Source: Planctomycetota bacterium | Lineage (GTDB): Bacteria > Planctomycetota > Planctomycetia > Gemmatales > Gemmataceae | Direction: 5' to 3' | Length of the DNA stretch: 39,162 bases | NCBI GenBank assembly: GCA_021413735.1 | Contig: JAIOPV010000157.1 | Span: 1 to 39,162 of the forward strand | In this document: positions 23,262 through 31,539 of the stretch, piece by piece | How positions within the stretch are numbered: the stretch's first letter is position 1 | Layout of the letters: the number at the start of each line of letters is the position of its first letter | Notes under the pieces: generated by a model | The model's input: the letters and a program-made list of their open reading frames with translations, nothing else | Databases searched by the model: none | What the model was told of the DNA's origin: nothing | Program-made: the position numbers and the translations under genes

Positions 23262-24260
23262 CTACGCTCCGAGGTTCTTGATGATCTGCTCCGTGATCGT
23301 CGCCGTATTGCCGTCGCCGCCAAGGTCGCGAGTCAGACCCACACCATTTTGCAACGTCGTCGCCACCGATTGCTCGATCTTCACCGCCGCCCCACGATGA
23401 CCGACGTACTCCAACATCAACGCCGCACTGCGAATCACCGCAATCGGATTCGCAAGCCCCTTGCCCGCGATGTCCGGAGCGCTGCCGTGAACTGCCTCGA
23501 ACACGGCATAACGGCTGCCGTAGTTCGCACCAGGTACCACACCTAAGCCACCCACTAAACCCGCTGCTAGATCCGAGATCACATCGCCGAAGAGGTTCTC
23601 CATCACCAGTACGTCGAACTCTGCCGGATCAGCCGCCAGTTCCAGGCACACGTTGTCGATCGGCTTCTCTTCAAACTGGATGAACGGGTAATCGTCCGCC
23701 ACGCTACGAGCGCACTCCAAGAACAATCCGTCCGAGAGCCGCATCACATCGGCCTTGTGGCAGAACGTCACCATTCGCCGCCCACCGTGCCGAGCGAGTT
23801 CAAACGCAAACTTCACGATCCGTTCCGCCGCCGGTCGCGTGATCAGTCGCACGCTCTCGACCACGCCCGGCACCACCTGATGTTCCAATCCTGCGTACAA
23901 CCCCTCGGTGTTTTCGCGGACGACGATGAGGTCCACTTTCTCGTATGGGGTCTTCACACCGGGGAGAGTCTTCACGGGCCGAACGCTCGCGAAGAGATCG
24001 AGTCCTTGTCGCAGTCGCACGTTGATCGAGCGATAGCCTTTGCCGACGGGCGTGGTACATGGCCCCTTGAGAGCCACCCGATAGCGGCGGATCATCTCCA
24101 GGGTTTCTTCGGGCAGCGGTTCGCCGTGTTGCTCCGCAGCGGGAATACCCGCAGCAGCTTTCACCCAGTCGATCTTGACCCCGGCGGCCGCGATCACACG
24201 GCACGCAGCCTGGGTGACTTCCGGACCAATCCCGTCGCCTTCGATCAAAACAATCTGCAT
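23262..24260 (-). CDS. NAD-type isocitrate/isopropylmalate dehydrogenase family protein (probably isocitrate dehydrogenase)
   Basis: A 332-residue metal-dependent decarboxylating dehydrogenase. Signatures: MQIVLIEGDGIGPEV, KGPCTTPVGKGYRSINVRLRQGLDLFASVRP (substrate-binding segment with SxNxxLR), VVRENTEGLYAG, TFCHKADVMRLSDGLF (catalytic Lys), NLFGDVISDLAAGLVGGLGVVPGANYG (metal-binding aspartates), and FEAVHGSAPDIAGKGLANPIA (cofactor loop). The SxNxxLR and RENTEGLY patterns fit NAD-dependent isocitrate dehydrogenase of the IDH3-like class better than LeuB, and the protein is shorter than LeuB. It would supply 2-oxoglutarate in the TCA cycle. AGAGGA lies upstream of the ATG. It is a stand-alone gene. 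Confidence 0.85.
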   Translation of the reverse strand: MQIVLIEGDGIGPEVTQAACRVIAAAGVKIDWVKAAAGIPAAEQHGEPLPEETLEMIRRYRVALKGPCTTPVGKGYRSINVRLRQGLDLFASVRPVKTLPGVKTPYEKVDLIVVRENTEGLYAGLEHQVVPGVVESVRLITRPAAERIVKFAFELARHGGRRMVTFCHKADVMRLSDGLFLECARSVADDYPFIQFEEKPIDNVCLELAADPAEFDVLVMENLFGDVISDLAAGLVGGLGVVPGANYGSRYAVFEAVHGSAPDIAGKGLANPIAVIRSAALMLEYVGHRGAAVKIEQSVATTLQNGVGLTRDLGGDGNTATITEQIIKNLGA

Positions 24261-24447
24261 CGCAAGTCCTCTCGGTTACCCGTCAGAATGCCGAAGTCGA
24301 TGCCAAGCGGCAAGCGGTAAGGTTGCGACTGATTCACGCGCAGGGGTGGGCAAAGGCTGTCCAGACGTGGCCCAGATTTGTGGGCGGCGTGTACAAATTC
24401 ATTGCGTATCAAAGCGATTATTCATGCGCGGAATAGACGCGACTTCT

Positions 24448-24477
24448 GGGAACGGAATCTGCTAGAATCGAGTCTAA
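24448..24477 (+). promoter_or_regulatory. Possible ECF-type promoter for the caspase-like gene
   Basis: GGGAAC (24448-24453), a typical ECF -35 core, is followed after 18 bases by GTCTAA (24472-24477), a typical ECF -10, ending 39 bases before the ATG. The match is by eye only, with no confirmation. The rest of the gap 24261-24447 shows nothing I can name. Confidence 0.35.
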
Positions 24478-24516
24478 GTAAGTAAAGTAGCTCCGTTCCG
24501 CCGCCGGAGGCGATTG

Positions 24517-27500
24517 ATGGAAACGACCGTTCGGGCGACCTGCCCCCAATGTCAAACCGTCCTGAAAATCCCAAGTCAGTGGCTTGGTCAGGCGATCAAG
24601 TGCAAGAAGTGCGGGACCGTGGTCCGGACAAAGGCCCGGGGTGACGGCGCAACCGAAACGGCGAGACTCGACCAAACCCAACCCCAGCAGAACGGGAACG
24701 GAGTCGATCACGGCGCGTTCGACTTCGCGGCAGGATCGCCAGACGACGGCGACGGTTCGCTTGAGTTCACCTCACCCGCCAGCGATTCAAGCCCGGACGG
24801 CGGCTTCGACCCAACGGGCGGCGCAGATATTTCCTCGCAGCAGCAACAGCAAGCAGCCCCGCAGCCAGCCCCGCCGAGTTACCCGTATCCTGTGCCGCCG
24901 GGCTACCCGCAACCGGGAGCCGTGCCGCCAGGCTATCCGCAACCGGGATCTGCCTACGGCGCTCCCCCTGGCTATCCTTACGCGCCGCCTCCGGGTTACC
25001 CTTACGCACCCCCACCCGGATATCCCCCTGGTGCGCCTCCCGGATATGGCCCGCCACCCGGAGCCTACGGCGCTCCGCCTGCCGGATACCCGTATACGCC
25101 ACCTCCCGGATATCCACCAGCTCCCGCTTCCGGAGTTTACGGCGCTGCTCCCGGATACCCGTATCCGATGCCTCCGGGCACAACTGGCCCCGGTGCGCCG
25201 CCCGCGCCCGGAATGCCAGGTGGAATGCCCGGAATGCCTCCTGCGTCGGGCGTCTACTATGGCGCTGGCGGTGGTGCGTATCCGCCCGCACCGGGCGCGC
25301 CAGCAACTCCGCCAGCACCAAGGTTCTCGGCACCGCCAAGCCCTGGTGCCCCGGCGGCTCCGCCCGCGCCGAAGTTCCCAGCACCACCAGCCCCGGGTGC
25401 TCCTCCCGCCCCCGCTTCGGGCGTGATGTCGGGTCGTAATGGGACTGGCCCAGCCAAGCCCGGAATGCCGCCTGCGAAGCCCGGGGCACCAGCGCCTGTG
25501 CAACCCGCGAATCGGCCCGCCGCTCAACCCGCACCGAACAGTGCGTTCAAGACTGATGTTCCCGCCACTTCCGCGAGGACTCGAAAGGGCAACGACAAAT
25601 CCAAGATGATTTGGGTTGCGGTGTGTCTCGTCTTGACGGGCGGATTGGTCACTGCGGCGATCATGGTTGCAAAATCCATCAACAGCGCCAACATCGCCAA
25701 GAAGCTGCCAGACGACCCGTACAAGCTGGTCGAGCACCACATGACCAGCCTCGATTCCGTTGAGCGTGACGCGGCGATCAAGGCGCTCCGCGACATGGGC
25801 GACAGGGCTGAGCCGGCTCTCAAGGAAGGCGCAAAATCGAGCAACCCCGACGTCGCCAAGAAATGCCAGGAGTTGCTTGCCTCGATCAAGACTGATCCGA
25901 AGAGCAACGCCGGCCACGCGAAGACCGGGCCGTTCCCACGGCGGCTGCTGTTCATCCACATCAGCAAGTACATGTACCTGAACCCACTGACGGCAGGCCA
26001 AGCCGGTGGCGAAGACCGCACCAAGGGCGCTGCCATTCGCCTTGCGAACGAATGGAGTGTTCCGTTCGACCCGAAGGACAACGAACGGAATCAGCTCTTC
26101 TTCATGTCTGACACCGCACGGCCGGACAACCTGAAGACAAACGACGTTCAGACACCCATGAAGAATGTCGTCGAAGGAACGTACACTCAGTTCTTCGCGA
26201 CGAGCCGGGGTCAAGATCGAATCGTCGTGTACTTCGGCGGGCACGCTCTGGAAAAAGACGGCAAGGCGTATCTCGCTCCGATCGAGGGCGACCTCGACGA
26301 TCCGGAACCTTCGCTGATTCCGCTCTCCGATTTTTACGACAAGATGAAGATGTGCAAGGCCACACAGCGAGTCGTGATTTGGGACGTTTGTCGGTACAAC
26401 CCGCAGCGAGGTCGGCAGCGGCCCGGCAGCGAGCCGATGAGCGAAAGTCTGTACAAATCCCTCGCGGCCGCACCGCCCGGGGTTGAAGTGATTATCACGT
26501 GTCAACCTGGCGAGAACGCACTGGAGTTCTTCAACGTCCAGATCGAGTCTGGTGCGACGGCGACTGCCCCGAAATACGCTGGCAGCGCGTTCCTGGAGTC
26601 GATGAAGTATGTTGCCAGCAAGAACTCGAAGCTGGTCACGAAGCAGGCGGTCCCAACCGATCCGATTCCCATTGTCGAGTGGTCAACCCAGGTCGGGAAG
26701 CGAGTCACCGACATGGCGACTTCACCTGTTGTGAATCTCAAACAGGGTCTCAAACTGGAAGGGAAGGCGCCGGCGAACTGGGTCGCGTTCAACCCCGAGG
26801 AGCCGATTGCCAAGCGATTTGAATTCCCGTTGCCGCCGAAGGGAACGAACCCCGCCGAGGTCGCGGCTATCGTGAACGAGTTCAACGTCCCGTCGATCAA
26901 GCTCGACCTCATCGATTCGGGCCTCGGCGCGTTGCCGTTCCGCGAGGAGGTGATGAAGGATTACAAGTCCGACGTGACGATTGATATGGTGCTGAAGAAC
27001 AAAGAAACCTACAAGTTCCAGGCCAAGACGTTCGACGCCATCGACAAGATTCGCAAGATGTGGACGGTCACGTCTGGGGCATCGGGCGGACCACAAATGC
27101 GAGACGACTTCAAGGCACCGGTCAACGACGCCCTGAAGAACGAAATCAAGAAGGAGCAGGATTTCTGGGCAATCGGCGTGGCTGAACTCGACCTCATCAA
27201 CGCGGAACTCGACGGGCTCGCAGCGGATCGCGAATCACAACCGAAACGTTGGCAGGCTCACTACGATTACGCTCGCGCTACGATCAAGGCTCGGCTCGCG
27301 TTCATGAACGAGTACAACAAGCTCATGGGCAACGTGCTGACGGAAACTCTGCCCGCGCTCGACGCCAAGCTCGGTCAAGACACTTACAAGTTGACCTCGA
27401 CCGAGAAGATGAAGAGCAGCAAGGAAGTGCAGGCGCTCGCCAAGGAGGCCAAGGAGGCGTACGAGAAGTTGGTGACCGACCACAAGGGCACCCCGTGGGC

Positions 27501-27582
27501 GATCCAGGCCAAACGGGACAAGTCGTTCGCGATTGGCCTTGCGTGGGTGCCGATCAGCTCCGGAGCTGGCACCGCCCCGTGA
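24517..27582 (+). CDS. Membrane protein with zinc ribbon, PPGYP-rich region and caspase-like domain
   Basis: A 1021-residue protein with an unusual layout. Residues 9-32 form a zinc ribbon of the MJ0042 type (C9-x2-C12, C29-x2-C32). About 107-340 are Pro/Gly/Tyr/Ala rich with many PPGYP units. A membrane helix spans about 365-386 (IWVAVCLVLTGGLVTAAIMVA). A HEAT-like pair follows (about 402-455). About 465-690 resembles a caspase/C14 domain: RIVVYFGGHALEKDGKAYLAP with His576, and RVVIWDVCRYNP with Cys625, the expected catalytic dyad. The C-terminal 300 residues are unassigned. The topology puts the zinc ribbon on one side of the membrane and the peptidase on the other. GGAGG precedes the ATG; a possible ECF promoter lies at 24448. 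Confidence 0.8.
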   Translation: METTVRATCPQCQTVLKIPSQWLGQAIKCKKCGTVVRTKARGDGATETARLDQTQPQQNGNGVDHGAFDFAAGSPDDGDGSLEFTSPASDSSPDGGFDPTGGADISSQQQQQAAPQPAPPSYPYPVPPGYPQPGAVPPGYPQPGSAYGAPPGYPYAPPPGYPYAPPPGYPPGAPPGYGPPPGAYGAPPAGYPYTPPPGYPPAPASGVYGAAPGYPYPMPPGTTGPGAPPAPGMPGGMPGMPPASGVYYGAGGGAYPPAPGAPATPPAPRFSAPPSPGAPAAPPAPKFPAPPAPGAPPAPASGVMSGRNGTGPAKPGMPPAKPGAPAPVQPANRPAAQPAPNSAFKTDVPATSARTRKGNDKSKMIWVAVCLVLTGGLVTAAIMVAKSINSANIAKKLPDDPYKLVEHHMTSLDSVERDAAIKALRDMGDRAEPALKEGAKSSNPDVAKKCQELLASIKTDPKSNAGHAKTGPFPRRLLFIHISKYMYLNPLTAGQAGGEDRTKGAAIRLANEWSVPFDPKDNERNQLFFMSDTARPDNLKTNDVQTPMKNVVEGTYTQFFATSRGQDRIVVYFGGHALEKDGKAYLAPIEGDLDDPEPSLIPLSDFYDKMKMCKATQRVVIWDVCRYNPQRGRQRPGSEPMSESLYKSLAAAPPGVEVIITCQPGENALEFFNVQIESGATATAPKYAGSAFLESMKYVASKNSKLVTKQAVPTDPIPIVEWSTQVGKRVTDMATSPVVNLKQGLKLEGKAPANWVAFNPEEPIAKRFEFPLPPKGTNPAEVAAIVNEFNVPSIKLDLIDSGLGALPFREEVMKDYKSDVTIDMVLKNKETYKFQAKTFDAIDKIRKMWTVTSGASGGPQMRDDFKAPVNDALKNEIKKEQDFWAIGVAELDLINAELDGLAADRESQPKRWQAHYDYARATIKARLAFMNEYNKLMGNVLTETLPALDAKLGQDTYKLTSTEKMKSSKEVQALAKEAKEAYEKLVTDHKGTPWAIQAKRDKSFAIGLAWVPISSGAGTAP

Positions 27583-27604
27583 TGTGTTGGCGAACTCAGA
27601 AACG

Positions 27605-27643
27605 GCGAGCGGCGACTATGAGGTCGCCGCTCGCTTTGTTTTC
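27605..27643 (+). terminator. Terminator of the caspase-like gene
   Basis: A 12-bp perfect stem (27605-27616 with 27623-27634) with a TATGAG loop is followed by TTTGTTTTC on the plus strand. It starts 22 bases after the stop codon at 27582 and ends 12 bases before the convergent nicotinamidase stop. Confidence 0.88.
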
Positions 27644-27654
27644 GGGTGTTCACT

Positions 27655-28263
27655 TCAACCGACCTGAAAGGCCGCCGTTACTTTCTTCAGCGACACATAC
27701 CGGATGCCAAGGACGCAGCCTTCTTCCTTGGCCTTCGCTTGAAACAAGCCGGCAGCGGGCACGTCGATTCCGGCGCTGGCGTCTTCGACCATAAGCACAT
27801 CGAAGCCGGCCAACTTCAGATCACGAGCCGCAAAGAAACAGCAGATGTTCGTCGCAAGCCCGCACACAACCACGGTCGCGATTCCGCTCGCTTTCAAGAA
27901 CGCCGCGAACGCCGGATGTTGAGCGGTCACTGCGTAGGCGTCGAAATCGCGGTCGTAACCTTTGCGCCAGATGGTCGAGAATCGGTTTGTGTGCAGCCCA
28001 GGCACGAACTCGGCGCCAGGGGTTCCGATCACGCAGTGCGGTGGGTAGAAATTGTCGCGCTGGCCGAAGAACGAGCAGTGATCGCTCGGGTGCCAGTCTT
28101 GGGTAGCGTCGATTCGTGCGAACGGGAGCGCGAGCAGCGCGTTGACTTGCGGGATGATGGCGAGGGCACCCGGCACGGGAAGTTCGGCCAGGCACAGTTC
28201 AGTGAATCCCTGCTGGACATCGACGACGAGCAGGGACGCGGAGCGTGGGGCGAGTGATGTCAT
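27655..28263 (-). CDS. pncA: Nicotinamidase / isochorismatase-family hydrolase
   Basis: A 202-residue enzyme predicted to hydrolyse nicotinamide to nicotinate in NAD+ salvage. The catalytic triad is in place: Asp15 (LLVVDVQ), Lys101 (IWRKGYD) and Cys141 (VCGLATNIC). The metal-binding site D56-W-H58-P-x2-H62 (DWHPSDHCSF) is specific for nicotinamidases within the isochorismatase superfamily. Length matches PncA. The start ATG at 28263 leaves the conserved core intact; a longer form to 28317 would overlap the neighbouring stop. It lies in the same direction as, and about 50 bases after, the ARPP-1 gene, so read-through transcription is possible. Confidence 0.88.
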   Translation of the reverse strand: MTSLAPRSASLLVVDVQQGFTELCLAELPVPGALAIIPQVNALLALPFARIDATQDWHPSDHCSFFGQRDNFYPPHCVIGTPGAEFVPGLHTNRFSTIWRKGYDRDFDAYAVTAQHPAFAAFLKASGIATVVVCGLATNICCFFAARDLKLAGFDVLMVEDASAGIDVPAAGLFQAKAKEEGCVLGIRYVSLKKVTAAFQVG

Positions 28264-28313
28264 GCGAAATGTTATAGCAGCCGCCCCAGCGGGGCGGCGC
28301 TCCGACACGGAGA

Positions 28314-29633
28314 TCACTTCTTGATGTAGCTCTTGTGAATGAGCGCGTTCTGGCGTGATGGATCACGGGATTCGGAACACAGCCCGGCCTTGTCCTCGAC
28401 TCGCTGCACGTTCAACCGGCCACCCGTCGCGGTCACGACGCTGATTGGAGCCTGGACATTATCCATCGATTGTTGGAGACCTCCGAGCTGTTGCACTTCC
28501 TCGTTCGGATTCGCCGTTTGCCCGGCCTGTGCGCCGCCCGCGTTCAGGAGTCGCGATCGCGTGCTCCCACTCCGGCCGTTCAAGTTGGCGCTGCGATCGA
28601 CAGTCTGCTGGGTCTGCTGGTCAACCCGTTGGATTTCCGGCAGCGCCGCCTCAAGGTTCGTCTGCAACCCAGGATCCTCGTTGGTCAGATCCATGTCATG
28701 CCCGTCGCGATTTCGAGTCGGCTTTACTGAATCGGACTTGCCGGCCATCGCGAGGAAGCGTTCCACTTCCTGCACGCTCGGATTCGGTGGCAACGTCTTG
28801 TCCGTCTTCTCCTGAATGGCGTCCGCAGCCTGCGACTTCAGCAACTTCGGCCATGCCTTTTGGAACAAGGCATTCGAGCCGTAAACCTCTGCTCCGGTCA
28901 CTTGCCCATTCACATAGAACACCACGCCGATCACGTTCTTGCGACTCGCTCCTGCTTCACGCAACGCTTCCTCGAAATCAGCTACCTTCGCGAGCAAGTC
29001 CTTGTTTTCCAGGGCAAGTTGGAAGCTCGATTCGGATTCTTGTGCATTCACTTTTGTCTTGAGGGTCGCCGACAACTTTTCCTGATTCTCCTTCACGTTC
29101 TTCCACACTTCGCCCTGCTGTTGGGTTGCGTTCGCGTACCGCAGTCCCTTGCCAACCGCGAAGTTGTCGGACTTGCTGAACTTGGCTGTGGATTCGCTGC
29201 CGCGTGCAGTCCAGCGACCCGATTCAACACAGTGAGCCGGGAACGGGATCACCCCGGACTTCGGCGGCACAAGCATATCGACCGCGAACACGCGATCTTG
29301 CTTGCCGCCCTTTATCATGTCGCCTTCTTGAATGAACAGCTCATAATCGTCGGAGTTGTTCTGAACGGTCAGCGTGTTGACGTTGCCGGTTTCATTCACC
29401 ACCGCCCAACCCGCTTCGAGGGCTTCTTGCAACGTGGCGACCTTGTGCGTGTCCACGACGGTGTCGGGTCCGTGGACGAAATACACCGTGAGGTTGTTGT
29501 GCGTCAGCGGAGCCGAGACGTGCGGTTGCTCGGCGGCCGCGGCAGTCTGAGCAGGCACAGCCGATCCACCGCCGACATACCAAAGACCCGCGAGGGCGAG
29601 CAACACTGCCCCAAAGGCTGCATAAGACTTCAT
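28314..29633 (-). CDS. Secreted ARPP-1 domain protein with a block shared with the anti-sigma factor
   Basis: A 439-residue exported protein. An N-terminal signal or anchor (about residues 1-30, MKSYAAFGAVLLALAGLWYVG) is followed by an ARPP-1 domain (ARG and rhodanese-phosphatase superfamily-associated protein, about 45-300). Family features are LTVYFVHGP, ALEAGWAVVNETGNVNTLTVQN, FIQEGDMIKGGKQDRVFAVDMLVPPKSG, HCVESGRWTARG, GEVWKNVKENQEKL and VIGVVFYVNGQVTGAEVYG. ARPP-1 proteins are usually cytosolic and linked by others to ADP-ribosylation loci; the export is notable. A low-complexity tail contains the 24-residue block (28620-28691) starting DLTNEDPGLQ, 19/24 identical to the anti-sigma linker. 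GGAGG lies upstream of the ATG at 29633. Confidence 0.82.
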   Translation of the reverse strand: MKSYAAFGAVLLALAGLWYVGGGSAVPAQTAAAAEQPHVSAPLTHNNLTVYFVHGPDTVVDTHKVATLQEALEAGWAVVNETGNVNTLTVQNNSDDYELFIQEGDMIKGGKQDRVFAVDMLVPPKSGVIPFPAHCVESGRWTARGSESTAKFSKSDNFAVGKGLRYANATQQQGEVWKNVKENQEKLSATLKTKVNAQESESSFQLALENKDLLAKVADFEEALREAGASRKNVIGVVFYVNGQVTGAEVYGSNALFQKAWPKLLKSQAADAIQEKTDKTLPPNPSVQEVERFLAMAGKSDSVKPTRNRDGHDMDLTNEDPGLQTNLEAALPEIQRVDQQTQQTVDRSANLNGRSGSTRSRLLNAGGAQAGQTANPNEEVQQLGGLQQSMDNVQAPISVVTATGGRLNVQRVEDKAGLCSESRDPSRQNALIHKSYIKK

Positions 29634-29772
29634 CGTGAGCCTCCGCCGAAGTGGTTGGTGTCCGAGAACCACGAGATGGGACAACCGGTCGCCTTTGATT
29701 CTAACTCAGGAACCGGATGCAACGCGAGGGTAAGCTGTAACGGATGGGTAACGTCTGCCGTCAACGCTCCTC

Positions 29773-30708
29773 TCAGTTCTTTTTCTTCTCACCGAGGCGA
29801 AACGAGTTCCAGAATCGCGACACGTTCGCAGCCTTCACTCCTTCTTCGGTGCCGATCACCATCAAGCCATAAAGACGATCGCCCGACGCGAACAGCCGCA
29901 CGCGAGCTGCGCCTTTATCCTTGGAATCCAACACTTCCAGGCCGATTAGCAGCTCTTTCACGGGCTGGCCGCCAATCTTGATATCCTTTTCGCTCTCGGT
30001 CGTCGCCTTTGCATCGCTGTCGACTTCGGCGAGTAACGAAGTCTTCACTGCCTCCAACGCTGCCGCAAGTTCCTTCTCGTCGAGTGGGCCAGGAAACGGC
30101 GTCACCGACGTGAGATACGACACCCGTTCCGCCTCGCTCCGCACGACCTGGATCGTCGTCGTGGCTTTGCCCGCTGGCGTGGTCACTTCCCGCTTCCGCT
30201 CCTCCGGCTTGCCGGGCATCTCGACGCTGAACCCGATGAGCTTGTCTGTGTGGCGTTCCCAGCGACTGCGTTTCAGCGTGAAGATTTCCGTGTCACCGCC
30301 TGGCTTGGTCGCGAACTCTGTGGGGCGGTTCGCCCCGATGCTCAGGCAAAGCACCAGTTCCTCGCCTTCAAATTTGTAGATGCCTCGGATAACAACAGCC
30401 TTGGCCATCAGGTCAATGGTCTTCGGTAACTTGCTCGGATCGAGGACGCTGCCAAACTCGATGGGAGCGTGCTTGCCTTCTTTCAGCGTCGCCTTGTCTT
30501 TGGTGAACGTGAGCGTGTTTCCCTTGTAGTTCTGCTCAGGCTCCGCCTTGCCGTTCGCTTCCAACCCGATGATGAGCCAGATGCCTTCGAACAGTTCTTG
30601 ATCGGACTTTGATTTCTGAGCGACCTTCCGATTCGGTTCGGCAGGTTGATCTGCCACAGAGTGCGAGACGAGAATGCTCAGCAACGCCGCGAAAGCAAGT
30701 GACCGCAT
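29773..30708 (-). CDS. TIGR03067-domain secreted protein
   Basis: A 311-residue exported planctomycete protein. Signal peptide MRSLAFAALLSILVSHSVADQ. The first domain (about 35-150) is TIGR03067-like: ELFEGIWLIIGLEANGKAEPE, NTLTFTKDKATLKEG, TIDLMAKAV, RGIYKFEGEELVLCLSIGANRPTEF and GGDTEIFTLKR. This family is lineage-expanded and of unknown function. The second half (about 160-305: FSVEMPGKPEERKREVTTP, VSYLTSVTPFPG, FWNSFRLGEKKK) resembles PsbP/DUF1795-like sandwich domains. GGAGCACCTC precedes the ATG. A perfect hairpin (30750-30774) separates it from the next upstream gene. Confidence 0.8.
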   Translation of the reverse strand: MRSLAFAALLSILVSHSVADQPAEPNRKVAQKSKSDQELFEGIWLIIGLEANGKAEPEQNYKGNTLTFTKDKATLKEGKHAPIEFGSVLDPSKLPKTIDLMAKAVVIRGIYKFEGEELVLCLSIGANRPTEFATKPGGDTEIFTLKRSRWERHTDKLIGFSVEMPGKPEERKREVTTPAGKATTTIQVVRSEAERVSYLTSVTPFPGPLDEKELAAALEAVKTSLLAEVDSDAKATTESEKDIKIGGQPVKELLIGLEVLDSKDKGAARVRLFASGDRLYGLMVIGTEEGVKAANVSRFWNSFRLGEKKKN

Positions 30709-30749
30709 GAGGTGCTCCGTGAGGTGGGCGAGCTGCGGACAAAGATGAC

Positions 30750-30774
30750 GCGACCCGGCAGATAGCCGGGTCGC
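30750..30774. terminator. 10-bp hairpin between two minus-strand genes
   Basis: GCGACCCGGC (30750-30759) pairs perfectly with 30765-30774 around an AGATA loop. On the minus strand it follows the EPKK-protein stop by 10 bases and is followed by a weak T-containing stretch (GTCATCTTTGTCC). It is probably a weak terminator or mRNA-stabilising hairpin between the two genes. Confidence 0.55.
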
Positions 30775-30783
30775 AATGGCTAC

Positions 30784-31449
30784 TTACTTCGCTCGCGGTG
30801 CTGGTGCGATCACCACAGAGTCTTCTTTCTTCTTCTCGTCCGATTTCTTCGGCTCGTCGTCGGTCTTCTTCGGTTCTTCCTTCTTTACTTCCTTCTTGGG
30901 CTCGTCGGTCTTCTTGGGTTCCTCCTTCTTCACTTCCTCTTTTTTCTTGGGTTCCTCTTTCTTGGGCTCTTCTTTCTTGATCTCTTTCTTGGGTTCTTCC
31001 TTCTTCACTTCTTTCTTCGGTTCCTCGGTCTTCACCGCGACGGGAACAATCGGGAAGGTCATCGCCCGAACCACGCCTGACGGATTGGCTGCGCCCAGCG
31101 TCCAGGGTGCTGTTGCGAACGCGCCCTTGGATGTCTTCCCGTCAGCAACAACCGTCACGCCGATTTGCTTGACTGTCACCACGCCGTTGCCCGTGCTGTG
31201 GACTCGCAGATCGAACGGCCCCGCAGCATCGGCTGCATCAATGTCGAGGGTCTTGCCGGGGAGAGCGGTTAGGCCCTTCTCCTCGGCAACCACCTTGCCA
31301 CCCTTCTTCAGAGTGTAGCCCAGTGTCGTATCCTTGTCGGCTGTGAATTCACCCGTCACCTGCACCGTTGCCTTGCCGGCTTTCTTTTCTTCGCCAGTGC
31401 TCGTGGCAGTCACAAGCCCGAACACCAGCATTGCACACAACAATCTCAT
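30784..31449 (-). CDS. Secreted protein with EPKK-repeat tail
   Basis: A 221-residue exported protein. Signal peptide MRLLCAMLVFGLVTATSTGE, then a beta-rich domain (about 25-140: ATVQVTGEFTADKDTTLGYTLKKGGK, LDIDAADAAGPFDLRVHSTGNGVVTVKQIGV, TFPIVPVAV), then a tail of about 70 residues of nearly pure EPKK, KKEE and KKEV units. The tail is extremely charged and probably unstructured; such tails can bind polyanions or the cell wall. I do not recognise the globular part, although it resembles a small sandwich fold. The ribosome binding site is strong (GAGGAGGG). The DNA of the tail is a C-T rich microsatellite-like stretch (30830-31035) liable to slippage. Confidence 0.7.
   Translation of the reverse strand: MRLLCAMLVFGLVTATSTGEEKKAGKATVQVTGEFTADKDTTLGYTLKKGGKVVAEEKGLTALPGKTLDIDAADAAGPFDLRVHSTGNGVVTVKQIGVTVVADGKTSKGAFATAPWTLGAANPSGVVRAMTFPIVPVAVKTEEPKKEVKKEEPKKEIKKEEPKKEEPKKKEEVKKEEPKKTDEPKKEVKKEEPKKTDDEPKKSDEKKKEDSVVIAPAPRAK
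30830..31035 (-). repeat. Degenerate trinucleotide/12-mer repeat encoding the EPKK tail
   Basis: Repeated TTCTTC, TTCTTGGGTTC and CTCTTC units (plus-strand reading) encode Glu-Pro-Lys-Lys on the minus strand. Units are imperfect, which suggests age or selection, but the length could vary between strains by slippage in multiples of three. Boundaries are approximate. Confidence 0.7.
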
Positions 31450-31539
31450 CGCTCAGCCCTCCTCGCTCAATGAAGCACGTCTCCCGATGCACACCTAGAA
31501 AAGCATAGTCGATTCGCTTCGCGCAGGCGACTCTTCGCG

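Noticed and set aside
24787-26505. Long minus-strand open frame (572 codons) opposite the PPGYP-rich region
   Set aside because: Its composition (Arg, Ser, Gly runs) is the antisense of the proline-rich repeats; no ribosome binding site or domain.
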